A DNA stretch of 64,000 nucleotides. It comes from Ceriagrion tenellum (lineage: Eukaryota; Arthropoda; Insecta; Odonata; Coenagrionidae). Numbering within the stretch: the stretch's first letter is position 1; the number at the start of each line of letters is the position of its first letter. Shown one piece after another: positions 47,691 to 59,390 of this stretch. The stretch covers positions 158,425,780 to 158,489,779 of the forward strand of contig OY720633.1 of NCBI GenBank assembly GCA_963169105.1, written 5' to 3'. The notes below the pieces were generated by a model. It saw nothing but the letters and a program-made list of their open reading frames with translations, was not told the origin of the DNA and did no database searches. A program made the position numbers and the translations under genes.

Positions 47691-48880
47691 CGTACAAAGG
47701 AACTGACGGGGGAGGTGGAGGGAGTAAGAGAGAGAGAGAGAGAGAGACCATCCGAGTAAAACGATGCGATTAGTTAATGAACTTCCTGGGCGGCCCGTGT
47801 AGGCAGGGAAGGGGAGGGGGTGGGCATGCATGACTGCGGGATGTGGCGGAGGAGGGAGGAACATGGGAGGGAGGAGGAAGACGAACATGATGCGTGGCGA
47901 ATGAGGGCCTTAGAGAGGCGAGGAGGCTCCGTCTCCCGGAAAAAAAAGAGGAGAGGGGGGATTTTCGCGGACGAAAACTCGGAAGAAAAGACTGAAATAA
48001 ATAATACGAAAAAAAGTGATCCTCCATCTCTCATTCTCTCATAGATGACTCACTCGACCACACACACACGGATACAAAATTTAAACTCATTCTTAAGTAA
48101 ATAAATACCACACATAGCACAACGAGAAAAGACCCAAAAGAGCGGGTAAAAAAAAGAGGAAGACCTTAATCAAGGTATAAAAAAGGCACCGAGCTAAGCG
48201 AAGGGGGGATGTATACTTACATATATAAAGGCATGCTCTGATGAGAATGAAACAGGAGGAGGAAATCCAACCATTGACGGAATCCAAAAACAAAAAGAAG
48301 AGGACGAAGATGAGAAGGGGACGTGAGAGGGGGAGGGAATGAAAGAGAAGGCACTCTTGCCACTCACTCACCCTCGCCCTCACCTCTTTCTCCTTTTCAC
48401 CCCCTCCATTCCCCACTCCCCACACCACATACAAGCCGAGACTTAAACCATCGCCTACACACTCACATGTATACGTATATAAATTCCTTTCTTACCCACC
48501 ATCCATTGATTCTCCCCCGCCTTCCTCGCTCCCAAGGGGCCTCCAACACAAGTCTTCCCCTTCTTTTCCCTTTCGGCATTCCACGCATTTGCTCCTTTTC
48601 TATTTAGTTGTCACGGGATATCATTTTCAACGACTCTGCCCCCTCACCCGGAGACCCGACTCCCACCCCACTAACCTCCTCCCCACTTCCCGACTAAACG
48701 TCACGCTTGTCTCTCTCACTCCCTCCCCCATCCCTCTCCAGGATACTGAGACTCCCTATTTCCCCCCACACAACCCTCATCCCCTTCCTCGTGGCATGCG
48801 AGCACCCTCCTCCACCCCCAACTGTTCCCCACCCCCACAACACTTTCCCCGCCCACGTCCAACGAAGCGATTCATGAGTG
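47691..48880. repeat. Adjoining polypurine and polypyrimidine blocks
   Basis: 47,700-48,015 is purine-rich on the plus strand, with a (GA)10 tract at 47,727-47,747. 48,340-48,870 is strongly C/T-rich. From about 48,880 the strand flips back to G-rich. Long overlapping frames here (up to 181 codons on minus) are proline-rich, serine-rich or glycine-rich artefacts. Confidence 0.6.
47727..47747. repeat. (AG)n microsatellite
   Basis: This is an uninterrupted alternating A/G run of about 21 bases. Confidence 0.9.
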
Positions 48881-49358
48881 ACGGGTCTAGCGGGGGCTGA
48901 GCGCCACGAGGATAGCCGTGCGCGCGTGCATGTGAGGCCGAGTGCGTGCGAGCTGTATGGGGGTGGAGGGGGAGCGGGTATAGGTATATATATATATAAC
49001 GGGAGGGTTTGCGTGGAGGAGACACTTCGAAACTGGGAGAGGAAACACACCGGGAAACGTGAGGGTGGAAGAAAAAAACAGAAAAATGCAGGATCGCACC
49101 CTTTTTTTCGGAAAAATTTTATTTTTCGCACGAGAGCTGGGTGCGTTTCGAGTTTATGCGTCGAGTCAGAGCGGACGAACGAGACGAGTGCTGCGTTTTT
49201 CGAGTGCGGACGAGGACGGAGAGACGGGGGAGCGCACATATAGGTACTAGAATACTACACACAGGAGCATGAGCGATTCGAGCCTGGCCATATCCGAACA
49301 AGGCGGGAGAAATGGGTGCCTTTTATATTTTCGAAAGAGTATACATAGGAACTCACTC
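48881..49358. promoter_or_regulatory. CpG-rich promoter-like segment
   Basis: DNA dense in CpG (GCGCGCGTGC near 48,920 and many CGAG/GCGG words to 49,250) lies directly upstream of the candidate exon at 49,359. It starts at a sharp C-rich to G-rich switch near 48,880, a pattern often seen around transcription start regions. A TATATTT element lies at 49,324-49,330. Confidence 0.3.
48985..48998. repeat. (TA)7 microsatellite
   Basis: This is a short TA run within G-rich, CpG-rich DNA. Confidence 0.85.
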
Positions 49359-49736
49359 AGTCCCGCGTGGTTTTGGGCTGGCTGTTGCGTTGCGTGCGAT
49401 TTCGTCGTCTGCGTGGATTGACTGGCGCGTTGAAGGAGGAGCAGCGTCGGGCACACTACGGCGTCGGCGCTCAAGTGCAAGAAAGCGTTTTCGTCGGCGT
49501 AGAGGTGGCGGGTGTTTTGGCCTAATGGTGTCGGATCGCTCGACTGAAACCGCGGTTGTCGGGACTTCCCGGGGCTGAAGTGTGCACGTCCTCCGCTCGA
49601 TTGCGACGGGATTCACATTTCAGGCGTTTTCGAGTGGAAGGATGAGCTCTTGATGCTATCGCCAACAGGCTTTCTCCCTAAAAGGGAATTTTATGGCAAT
49701 ACTGTATGATCTACGGCTGTTTCAGCCAAACCAAAG
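49359..49736 (+). other. Candidate first exon with strong splice donor
   Basis: A perfect initiator TCAGTC places A+1 at 49,359, about 35 bases after TATATTT at 49,324. The segment stays GC-rich to about 49,640 and ends at CCAAAG|GTAAGT, a full-consensus donor with the intron starting at 49,737. Upstream ATGs in the leader give only short frames. Base composition drops to AT-rich immediately after the donor, as expected for an intron. This is the best exon-like structure in the window, but no acceptor or downstream exon could be assigned. Confidence 0.3.
49693..49736 (+). CDS. Possible start of coding sequence (14 codons) in the candidate exon
   Basis: The ATG at 49,693 (context TTTTATGG) is the last one before the donor and opens MAILYDLRLFQPNQ into the splice junction with a phase-2 split codon. 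The peptide has no recognisable family and is too short to judge. Upstream ATGs in the leader would weaken initiation here, so the exon may instead be wholly non-coding. Confidence 0.15.
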
Positions 49737-52350
49737 GTAAGTGGATAGGGCTGAAATGATACCGTAATGTCGTTAATCCTTCACGTAGGTGCCATTTACA
49801 AACAACTTGATTATGATCCGTAAGTACTGACATTACCGATACTTTTAGGGGATAAAAAATACATAAAGCGTAAAAAAATTTAGGGGATATACCTCCGAAC
49901 TGTAAGACCAAAGCAGTGGCATAACAGCGGAAGATTATTGAACAAAACCCCTAAAAATATTGTGTAGGGTTACTAAAAAGAGCATCAAAACGTATTAAAA
50001 GCCAACTCATAAGGCGCCCTCATTTAATTGCGAGGGCCCAAAAAGACAGCTATTTTAGGAAAATTGTTAAATAATATGGAAAAAAATTGTTGGAAGAGTG
50101 AGGTGGGAACACCAAAGCGCTAGTCCCCCCGAAATCCGCAACGTTGTTATGCCGCTGGAGCAGTAAAATGACTTAAATTTTATTTTAACCATATTCCGCT
50201 CACATGGAGAAAAACTTGCCAAACAACATAGTAACATTCTAACGCTTCTTTTCTCGCAAATATGAAAAAATGAAAATACTAAGAAAGGAAACTCAGAAAA
50301 CCTTTTCATTTTTAGAAAATGATGCACCACATTCATGTTACCTTTAAGTTCATGGAAGATAATGGGCCATGAAATGTGTGCGGGAAAATTGTGTACAGTG
50401 ACCATTCTAAGATGAAAATTCAAATTGATGCCTACGCTATTTCTCGTCGCCTCTATTTGCTGGATTGTAGCTCCATGACGGATTAACGGAGTCATTAACG
50501 TCTACCATATATACAAAAAGAAATTCATAAAATTCTACCCTTGCCCAAGCTTTTTAACTAATAATATAGGAAAGACTTAGTTAGTGAATAAGTTTTCCAT
50601 TCGGATTCCCAAAAATGGCATAAAAGTCCCTAGGATTTGGAAGGGTTTCCTCATTTGTTTAAGCTTTTTTATACACGATAAGAAAAATTCCTACGAATCA
50701 CAAAGGCAATAAAACAAGCATCTAGCTGATATGGATCGACTTCTTTTTTACCTTAATGTGAAGTTTTAAACCATCCATGTAGATTGTAGCACGTTCCAGA
50801 GCTCTCGGCGAACGCTGGGTCAGAAAAAAATTACCTACTAGTTCCACGCCTCATTTCCGAGGATCAAGATTAAAATATTTTTTGTGCAGCTGTGATGTCA
50901 GATGCAAAGACGATAATCCCAGAAGTGACGTTATCTGGAAGCATTTGGAATTTCTGTCCAATAAAAGGATTGCATTTTCTTCACACTAATGCCTCTCAAC
51001 ATTACCAGGCTTAACATATCACGGTTCTCCATAACTCGTGCGTTTTTGTCGTTTTTCAATTAAATTCCGGTGAACGAACGAACGCGTGATTATTATGTTT
51101 TCAATTTTACCAAGCGCACTATTAGGATTAATTCATAGAGTACGCTCTCAGGACAGTAACTTTTTATATTTCCCCTTAAGACCGGTTTGAGTTTAGGAAA
51201 AATATAACGAATAGGTAAAGAAGGTTACTCTGATACCATCCTTGATCCATCCACAGTCAACGCTACTTGCACGAGATACAGATTTGATAGCTAAAATATT
51301 CATATTACATATCGATTTCACCTTAAAAGCTTTCATCAACTAGCGGAGAACATGATAAGCTGCATAAAACCTGAAATGTCAGTAACCAACAAGCACATTA
51401 GTATTAGGTCCAAACCACTAATTAGTTACAATTAACAATATGCGACCAACCACAAGAGAATATTTGCCATTCAACGTATCAAAATGAATGATATTGGCGG
51501 CAAAATAAATGCATATGAGTTTAGTAAAAATGACTGACGTTCCAAGATAAGGAGTTAGGCACTAGATATACAACCAAGAAAAATAAGAGTAGGTACCTTA
51601 AAACATTTGAAAACTAAAGTTTATTTAAACTGATGGCAATTTAGCAAGATTAAAATAAGTTAGAATGACGTGCATCTTACCAAATGGTTTTTTTCTTTAT
51701 TTACCGCAGCTTTTTTATACACGTCATGAAGGACATTCAATAGCTCGAGGAAAGAAAAAATATACAGGTAGACAACAAACACCAGAACACAAGGATATCT
51801 GACTTGACAAAGAGTCAAGAGATAGAATTTTTGCATTATTGCATAGAAAAGCAGTTGAATTCTGGACCCATGTAACAACACTGGCAAGAGAAAGCTTTAC
51901 GTTTAAAGAAAAGTACCTCGAAGTCGTGACCAAAGCAATTCTGCTGAACGAGCATTTAGTTCTCTCTGAGCACTCGATCGCCCCGTTGCGAATAAATTAT
52001 CAAGCGCAGAAACGTCTTAAAACGCATTTCAAATACGTTCCAGTGAGCGACGGGCTCTTTCCGAGACTCTTTTGTCTTTTAAAACTAGCAAACACGAAGA
52101 AAATACACACCAAGATTTAAATTTGCAATGGGCATGGAATATTTTACTTCGATAGCTTTTGAGGGAAAAAATGACGCCTGCCGAGGGCTTATGTGACAAG
52201 GCAACTTCTGAGTTCTCCAAGACAACAAGACTATTAATTCCTGAAGAAGCAGCAATAAAATTTGACAGACAAAGAGATTCAAAATACCGTAAAAGTACAT
52301 TTTCCAGTTTTCTGCCACCAAGCATTCAGCGATAAGAATTTAAATTTTTT
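49737..52350. other. AT-rich, possible intron or intergenic
   Basis: No coding exon is recognised. A 142-codon minus-strand frame at 50,067-50,495 is long for such AT-rich DNA but is hydrophobic and has no domain. The 51,525-51,570 segment loosely resembles 57,953-57,998. Otherwise nothing is visible. Confidence 0.35.
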
Positions 52351-53400
52351 GAGAGGTTTAAAGAGAGTGGTGAGGATGAAAAGGACGAGGAAAACGAGAA
52401 GATGGGAGGAGAATAAGAGGGGAAAAGGAACTTGAGTCGTAAGCACGAAGGCAAGCGTGATCGTGGATCGTCCGCGTGAATACACGAGAGAAGAGCGTGG
52501 GAGTGTAGGTCAGCTGAGAGAGGACGGTTCGCAAGACGGTTGCGAGTGACGAAACGAATGTGGAGGGCAAGAAGAGGGAATAACAGCGAGGCGAGGAGGA
52601 AAAGAAGAGCGGCGAAGAGGGAGGAGAGGAGGAGGGAGGTGGTGGGGCTTGACAGAAGAGGAGGAGCGGAGGAGAAGACGGGAAATCAGGACTAGCCGCG
52701 CTGGGTGTTTGAGGAGGGCGGCCGCTCATTCGTATGGGCAGATGTTCGAGGCCGAAAAGACTCGACTGGCTGGAGAATCGTAGGGGGGAACTAGGAGGGG
52801 GAGGAGGAGGCGAGAAGGGTAGTGGGAAGGACGGAGGGGGGGGCGGTAAAGGGATCGTGAGGGAGAGGGGAGGAGGAGGGCGCTCAATGGGCGGGGGTTG
52901 TGTATGTGAGACGGTGGGGGTCAGAGGGCGAGTGTATGGGAGAGGAGGCGCAAGGGATGCTCTTCGTGTGTCGGGGGAGGAAGAAGAAGAGGGTAGGACG
53001 GGGGGCGGGTAAGGGGGGGCAAGAACGGCGATCCACCTCATCGGCCGCCCCCGACGTCGGAGCAGGGCTCGTGCTGGCAGGGATGGAGGGAGGGGTTGCG
53101 GAAAAGGGGGTTAAAGAATGAGGGTGGCAGGGATCAGGGTGTCGGAATATGAGGCGAGGAGGGACGGGAGCGAGCAAGCGGGGAAATACTATAAGGGCTC
53201 ACGAAGAGTGGCGGCTACCGTTCACGCCGGAACGTGATCTCGGGATCGGAGATCGCTCGCGAAGGGACGGCGCGAGGAGAGAGCTTCTGCAGTATTCCGA
53301 CCGCGCATATACATACTCGCTACCCTTGAATGCAACTCTCTCCCGTCTCCGACAGCCATCGCTGGCACGAAGGTAGATGGGAGGCTCCATCGCAAAAATA
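52351..53400 (+). repeat. Polypurine (G/A-rich) block merging into CpG-rich DNA
   Basis: From about 52,370 to 53,010 the plus strand is dominated by GGA, GAGG and GGGG words. 53,020-53,340 is CpG-rich. The long minus-strand frame here (227 codons, proline-serine-rich) and its overlapping companions are low-complexity artefacts. Such blocks can form triplex or G-quadruplex structures, and they may mark a promoter edge. Confidence 0.6.
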
Positions 53401-56400
53401 AACACGTGGAATAATTCGCGGGGAAAATTCCTGTCACGAAATGAACTTGGGAGACATCCAGGAGTTAAATTTTATTAAAATAAATCACCACGCATTACTG
53501 AACTTTTTTTAACAGCGAACAGACAGCAAAAAATAATAACACTAAACGATACACTGTTGCATTAATGCTCTCACTAGTGGATTATAATGCCCACAGTCAT
53601 TTCACCACTTCTTTCCCGCTCACTCAATCCCAGATGGAATATAAATTTCATTTCATTTCTACGTTAATGAAAGATTAAATTCTTCTATCCAGCCAACACT
53701 TGCTTCCACAAACGCTTCTTCCGCAGCAAGCTCGTAGCTAGCTCAGCATGTTAAATTGGAATACATTCAAAACGAGAACAAAGTATATCTTGGTAACGAG
53801 ATATTAACCTTAGCAATTGCAACTAGGAAACGCGAAACTCCATGCGAATTGGAATTCACGTCTACCTTACATCGCACAACATTTGATAACTCAATAACCT
53901 ACCATGAATAACTAGACATCTAATCTATTTAAAGAAATGAATTAGTTTCGACTTTAGATATCATGCTTTCCCATAAACGAGCAAAAAATACGGTTAAAGC
54001 CAACAGTTTTAATATGACTGATGGAGTCATAAGAACTATCTCCCAAAAAATGCTGAAAAAATGCCTTCAGGGATTTTATTGCATTTATTACGAGTAGTCA
54101 ATCACAATAAAATTAATGATTTGTATGTATGTAAATATACATGAGAAAACTTGCAATTACATAATAACAATTTGCACCGTACACCTGAGTACGAAGATAG
54201 CTTAACAACTTAGGCAAACAATCTGTGGCTTGGACATTGAGATTAGAAAGAGAATTTTTCTCACAGAATCATATGTCATCCTTTATACCAGAAATCACAC
54301 TGTACATTTCAATTACTATAAATGGGTTGTTTCCCAAGCGTGCCTTCCACATCCCATCACAGAAAATCTAGATGTCATTTATTCAGTAAAATTATAAGCC
54401 AATCCACTTAAGTTCCCACCTATCTTTCGACGATAATTTAGTTAGCCAGGTACTATTTCAGGGTAGCAGAAAACTCAAGCAAAATCATTTTTTTCCAAAG
54501 GTCGACGGACTGAATCAAGCGTAGTTATATTAGGTAATTGACAACAGGGGGTACTCGAGAGGGTAATGATTTCAGCCTAAAGTATAGTATTAATAAACCA
54601 AATACTAAGGATACGGCTACCGATAAACGAAATAACTTAATAAAAAGGGTAATCATGACGGATTAGATAACATCGCTGGAAAAATGCGAAATAAAATTTC
54701 CGTGGAGGAAAGGAGCTACGGGGCAGTTAAGATTAGACGCGAGATGGAAAAGGTTAAGGGCCGCTAGTTTACAAGAAAGGGAGTAAGTTTTCGGGTCCCG
54801 AGAGATATCGACAGTTTTATCTGGAGGTGGTGAGTCGGCAGCGCACTCGACACGGTGCGACAACGCAGCAGCCCCCGTAATTTGTCTGAGCTGCTGCACG
54901 CCACTTCCTTCGGAGTTGATACTTCTCACGAATCCGAGGATTAGTTTGTGGTGCGCCGGCTATTAAGTCTACGGGGAGAGGGGAGCTGCGTGGGGAGAGA
55001 GAGACGTATGAGAAAGAAATGAGAAAAGGGATGGGGGGGTAGAAGGGAGGCGACGAGGGATACGCAGGGGATGATGGCCTCCTGATATCCCGACACACAT
55101 ACGAGCTCGACATGTTTAGCTATCCCCTCTGGGATATGGATTTCACTTCCTGCAGTGTTAATTACTTCCCGTGGGAAAGAGCGCAAATAACGATGACTCG
55201 AAGTATCAACGTAGTACCGGAAACTGCGTAACATTTATTGTGATTAATTCTATTACATAATGGCTCCAAAAACAAACACCATCCCTGAAGTATAATCCAT
55301 CGCTGAATTATTTCATTCGGCCTACGTGAGACACTTAGTACGAGGTCGGTTTCGCGAAGAGAGCGAAAGAAATCCTTAGATAACTTCCTTGATAAGCTCC
55401 ACATTGCGTCGGAAACAGCCCAGGGTTTAAATGCAAGGCAGGCTCTCTGAGCGAGCCAAGTGGATAATTGCCCCGATTCACGTGCGAAACCCAAACAAAA
55501 GAGCGGAGAAGAGCGGGCGACGACAGACAGGTGAGGCTCACGGCAGGGTAGAACAAAAGATTTCAAAGACAAAAGAGAACGACGGGAACCCGTGGTCTTC
55601 TCCGAAAGCTCCAACTCCACTTAACTCGGGTAACTCACCGTTTTATGGCCAACGTATCACCGCATTATTTTCAAATGCACACACCTAAAACTGTGATCCC
55701 AAAATCTCCCCGTCGCCAAGCAGTTGTTCTTTCGGAGTTATGGAAACATCTGAACCAAACTTCCACACGATCGCTTCTTTTTAGCTTGTTTAAACATCTG
55801 TATACATCCATTTATTTTAGTCATTACAAAGAGTATAGAATTAGAAATATTCATTATCAATACTGATTTAAAATAGAGAAATGTCAACGCATCAAAATCA
55901 CCTTCCAACTGAATTGAGAACACAAATTTCTTACAGCATTTATGTCCTAACAACCATATTATCAGGCTACGAGTCTAATCAGTATCTCCCATTGGATGCG
56001 GCAAAAGTAAAGCACTTCGGCAGGAATCAAATTGGGTCACAATGAAACGGAGAATTCAGAAAATTGCTGATTTACTCGTAATAGGAGTCCTTTGTCCTGA
56101 ATGCGGGATCACGCCACGTTCCTCAAAAGTTTGTAATTCGGGCTTCGCATTTCTACCACCACAACCACCACATACCTGACAGAGACGTCTCCCACAGTTT
56201 ATGCCGCGACTCTATAACTTAAAAACCGCAGAAACTTTGAGGAAAAGAGACGTCTGCTTCCTCCCACCCATGACAAATATGCACGAAGTTTTGGAGGCAA
56301 TCGCCCTATATACACTCTGGATGCGAGATGAGGAGGCGAGAGGCGAGTGGCGGTCGACGACCCGCACGTGGAAGAGGCTCTCCACTCACAACCACCCTCC

Positions 56401-57189
56401 GTTCGCTCTCTTTCGTTTTATTCGGGACGAATGGAAACACCATCTTTTCTTTTAAGCACCCTGCAAGCAATGTGCGTGGACAATGGGGAGGAGATGCACT
56501 CAGGAGCAAAGGTAAAAAGGAAAAATACGGTGGAGCCATAATACTTTTTAAAATTGATTTTTTACCCGTGGGTATAGATTCAAAATTAATTATTTACCTC
56601 ATTGGTATTTCGCCCACGTTTCGCATATTTATTTATACTTCTTAAAGGCCAGTTTAACAATTGAGTTTTCCTATTATTAAGTACATCGACCTGTTTTACA
56701 TTTTAGTTAGTAAAAAGGAAAAGGAAATGAAGTAAACAATTAATTTTGGGCCTATGGCTCCAGAAAAATTAATTATATAAAAAAATAAATGATATAAAGA
56801 TGTAGTGACAAGGAATCATCTGGATATTTTTAAAGTTTACAATCGGGAGTTCATATCAAAAAGGAATACCAATGAAAACTGGTAGTGATTTTTTCTACGA
56901 TGAGTTATCAATAAAAAGCTAAAGAACGGCGCCTTTTGAAACTGCGCCGAAACTGGAACGCCGATTCGGTGGCATAGATTTGAATGTCACTTCACGGCGA
57001 ACACCGAACCTAATCACTTGAAAAGCATATTTATATTCTACATATTTTTCATTCGCGCAAACTATATTAGCTATTAATTAATAAGGAGATTTCTTCTCAC
57101 CTTTCTTATCTCGACAACGTTCAGCCCTTGTTTGAAATGCCAATTCGGCATCATACGGGGAGCCAGTACTCTGAAGGGATCGGGAAGGT
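53401..57189. other. Intergenic, mostly AT-rich
   Basis: 53,430-54,700 is AT-rich and featureless. 54,830-55,090 is GC/G-rich. 55,300-55,620 carries a 152-codon minus-strand frame that overlaps an open plus frame and has no domain. 55,640-57,180 is AT-rich. No gene, RNA or named repeat is supported. Confidence 0.35.
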
Positions 57190-57375
57190 TTAGAATCTAG
57201 TTCAGGTACTATTGAATTATCTCGAGGGCCTGGATTCGTATATTGACAGAGGCGGAGTATTTAAGCGGAATCCTGAACCTTATTTGAGGGAATAATGAAG
57301 GGCATTTCAAGTGCAGCAATTCGTCCGTTGGATGGGACCTTCATGAGCGGTCACTTTGCCGCCGATGGATAAAAG
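57190..57375 (+). mobile_element. tRNA-derived SINE candidate
   Basis: TAGTTCAGGT at 57,198-57,207 resembles a polymerase III A box, and GGATTCGTAT at 57,232-57,241 a degenerate B box at the usual 30-40 base spacing. About 90 bases further, GTCCGTTGGATGGGACC (57,323-57,339) resembles the CCGTCGGATGGGACGTTAA phrase that I recall from bodies of arthropod tRNA-derived SINEs. A related phrase lies at 10,775-10,790. The three elements in order support an old SINE insertion. Boundaries are approximate. Confidence 0.35.
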
Positions 57376-59390
57376 GAGTCTATTTTCTTTTCCCGGTTTC
57401 TTTCAACCCTAACCCCAATCCCCAAAATAAAATCCTTCCCTAATCAACCTACACACCTATCTTTTACTCAAAAATAATATTGAAAAATTAAGCGGGAACC
57501 TCTGGCAACAAGAGGAATTTCCTATGACCGCGATCGTTCATTCTTAATTTTAGAGTAAAATGTGATAAGGTTGATATTTTTACTTTGATATAAAATAGTA
57601 ATCTCACCTTTACAATAAATATATTGAAATGAGAATGTTTTTCATGGGAACAAACATCAAAACTCATTCTTTGATTTAGAAAAAATAAAATGCTCAACAT
57701 AGGTCCTACGTGAAATGAAAAGTCACAACCCAACGGTCATAAATTGAGACTCATTCTACCTTCAATTATCCATTTCACCTAACTATAAGTATCAGAAAAT
57801 ACGAGTACAACAGTGGGTAGCAATGTCTTAAATCCTAATAGGGTGCACTTACTATAACAGCATACTAACAATAAATCTTACTTCTCGCAGTATTTACGAG
57901 TTGATGAATTTTAATTGGTTAATGTATTAATCACTTTTGTGGTTAAAATAAATGAGTGACGTTAGCTATAAGGTTAGGCATTAAATATATACATGGACAC
58001 AACAATTTTTAAACATAATTTCAAGGTGAATATCTAAAAATATTTGTGTTGGTGAGGGCACATACAAATGTGCCTCTTGAATTTTTTAGGATATTCTTGA
58101 CTTTAGAGGATTTTGCGCTAATTCCAAGCGAAAATATTCTATATTAAAGAGGACGCAGCCGGAAGACAATAAATATTGGAATAAGAACAGAAATTTCTTT
58201 ACAATTAAGACTTATCTCTTCAATTAAGAATGCGGAAGAATAACAATACAGAGGAAAATTACGGTAGAACAAGAAATAATTTTTTTGGATTTAATGGACC
58301 ATATTACCTAAATTGTCAGTCGCCTCCACAAAGAGCCAACGAACCGACGAGAGTGATGGAAGAACAGGGGTTGAAAGATCTGGGATGGGGAGAAGGAAGG
58401 GGAAGGGGGGGGGGACGATGACTTAAAGATGGACAGCCTCGCCGGGAGTAATTATTCTGCACTTTGGAGTACGACTCCACATTTCACTCCCACGAATATC
58501 GGTTACACAATGGCCTCGATGAGATGTGCATCTGAAACTCCTTCCGGAGCCATCGGAAAGAGACGGTGGGGGAGCTAAAAGCTAAAGCGTTTCTCATCGA
58601 CGAAGAAAAGAAGAGCGGGTACAAAAATGCGAAGGTAAAGTGAGCAGCCCATGGGTGCGGGAATGAGAGAAGAGTACACTCGCAGAGTAGAGAAGGGTTT
58701 AAAAGCAGGCCTGGAAACACTTCCGGGGAATCCGGGAGACTCCCGGAATCGAACAATAATTTTAAAAATCTCCTGCCTCCTGGAATAAGCGACTTTCCTA
58801 TAGCTTTTACTGAACAAGGCGATCATCATCCGGATCGTATGTTTGATCAGTAATTTTTGAAAGATTTGTTCAGAAATGCAACACAAGGGAGATACTCAGG
58901 TGTTCTGAAAGACTCTCTGAACCTCATGCATACAATACATACTCATGCAGCTGATCCTAAAGATTCTGCGGAGCAAAGAGTGCCAATTATTCAGAGGTAT
59001 ACCTCTACACAGAGCTTAGAGAGCAGAGCACAGAGCTTCGACTTTGATGAAGTTTCACAATGATTCTATTTAGTGATAAGTAACACTTATTCGACAGTAC
59101 AGGGTAATTAAGGCGACGGCTTCTGTACTGTTCTATGGTACTCGATGCTTTCCTGCGTTGATAGTCCCATGAAGACCACAGTTTAGTTAGTGGCCCAGGC
59201 ATCTCCAGATCGAGGCATCATTTCAGGCCACTTCCACCGTAAAATGTTCCCTGAAACGAGTGCTTAGCCGTCGTCTTCAATGAATAGCAATTTAAAACCC
59301 TATAGAATAATTATAACAATTATGCTCCCATTCTGAACTCCCGGAATCGCACACAAATTTCTGCTATTTGAATGGAAAATTCCCGGAACC
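57376..59390. other. Intergenic
   Basis: 57,376-58,370 is AT-rich. 58,385-58,420 is a G-rich patch. CTCCCGGAATCG occurs at about 58,739 and 59,338, which may be two remnants of one repeat. No gene is supported. Confidence 0.35.

Noticed and set aside
48694..49239. 181-codon minus-strand frame
   Set aside because: It spans a C-to-G skew switch, consists of glycine-rich or proline-rich stretches, and overlaps other open frames.
50067..50495. 142-codon minus-strand frame in AT-rich DNA
   Set aside because: It is somewhat long for its composition but has hydrophobic, motif-free content and no exon signals.
52358..53041. 227-codon minus-strand frame, the longest recovered on that strand apart from 40.8-41.6 kb
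   Set aside because: It is proline/serine-rich because the other strand is polypurine. There is no domain, and the overlapping frames have equal bias.
55162..55620. 152-codon minus-strand frame
   Set aside because: The composition is balanced, but no family is recognised and the opposite strand is also open. The length is within chance expectation for 64 kb.
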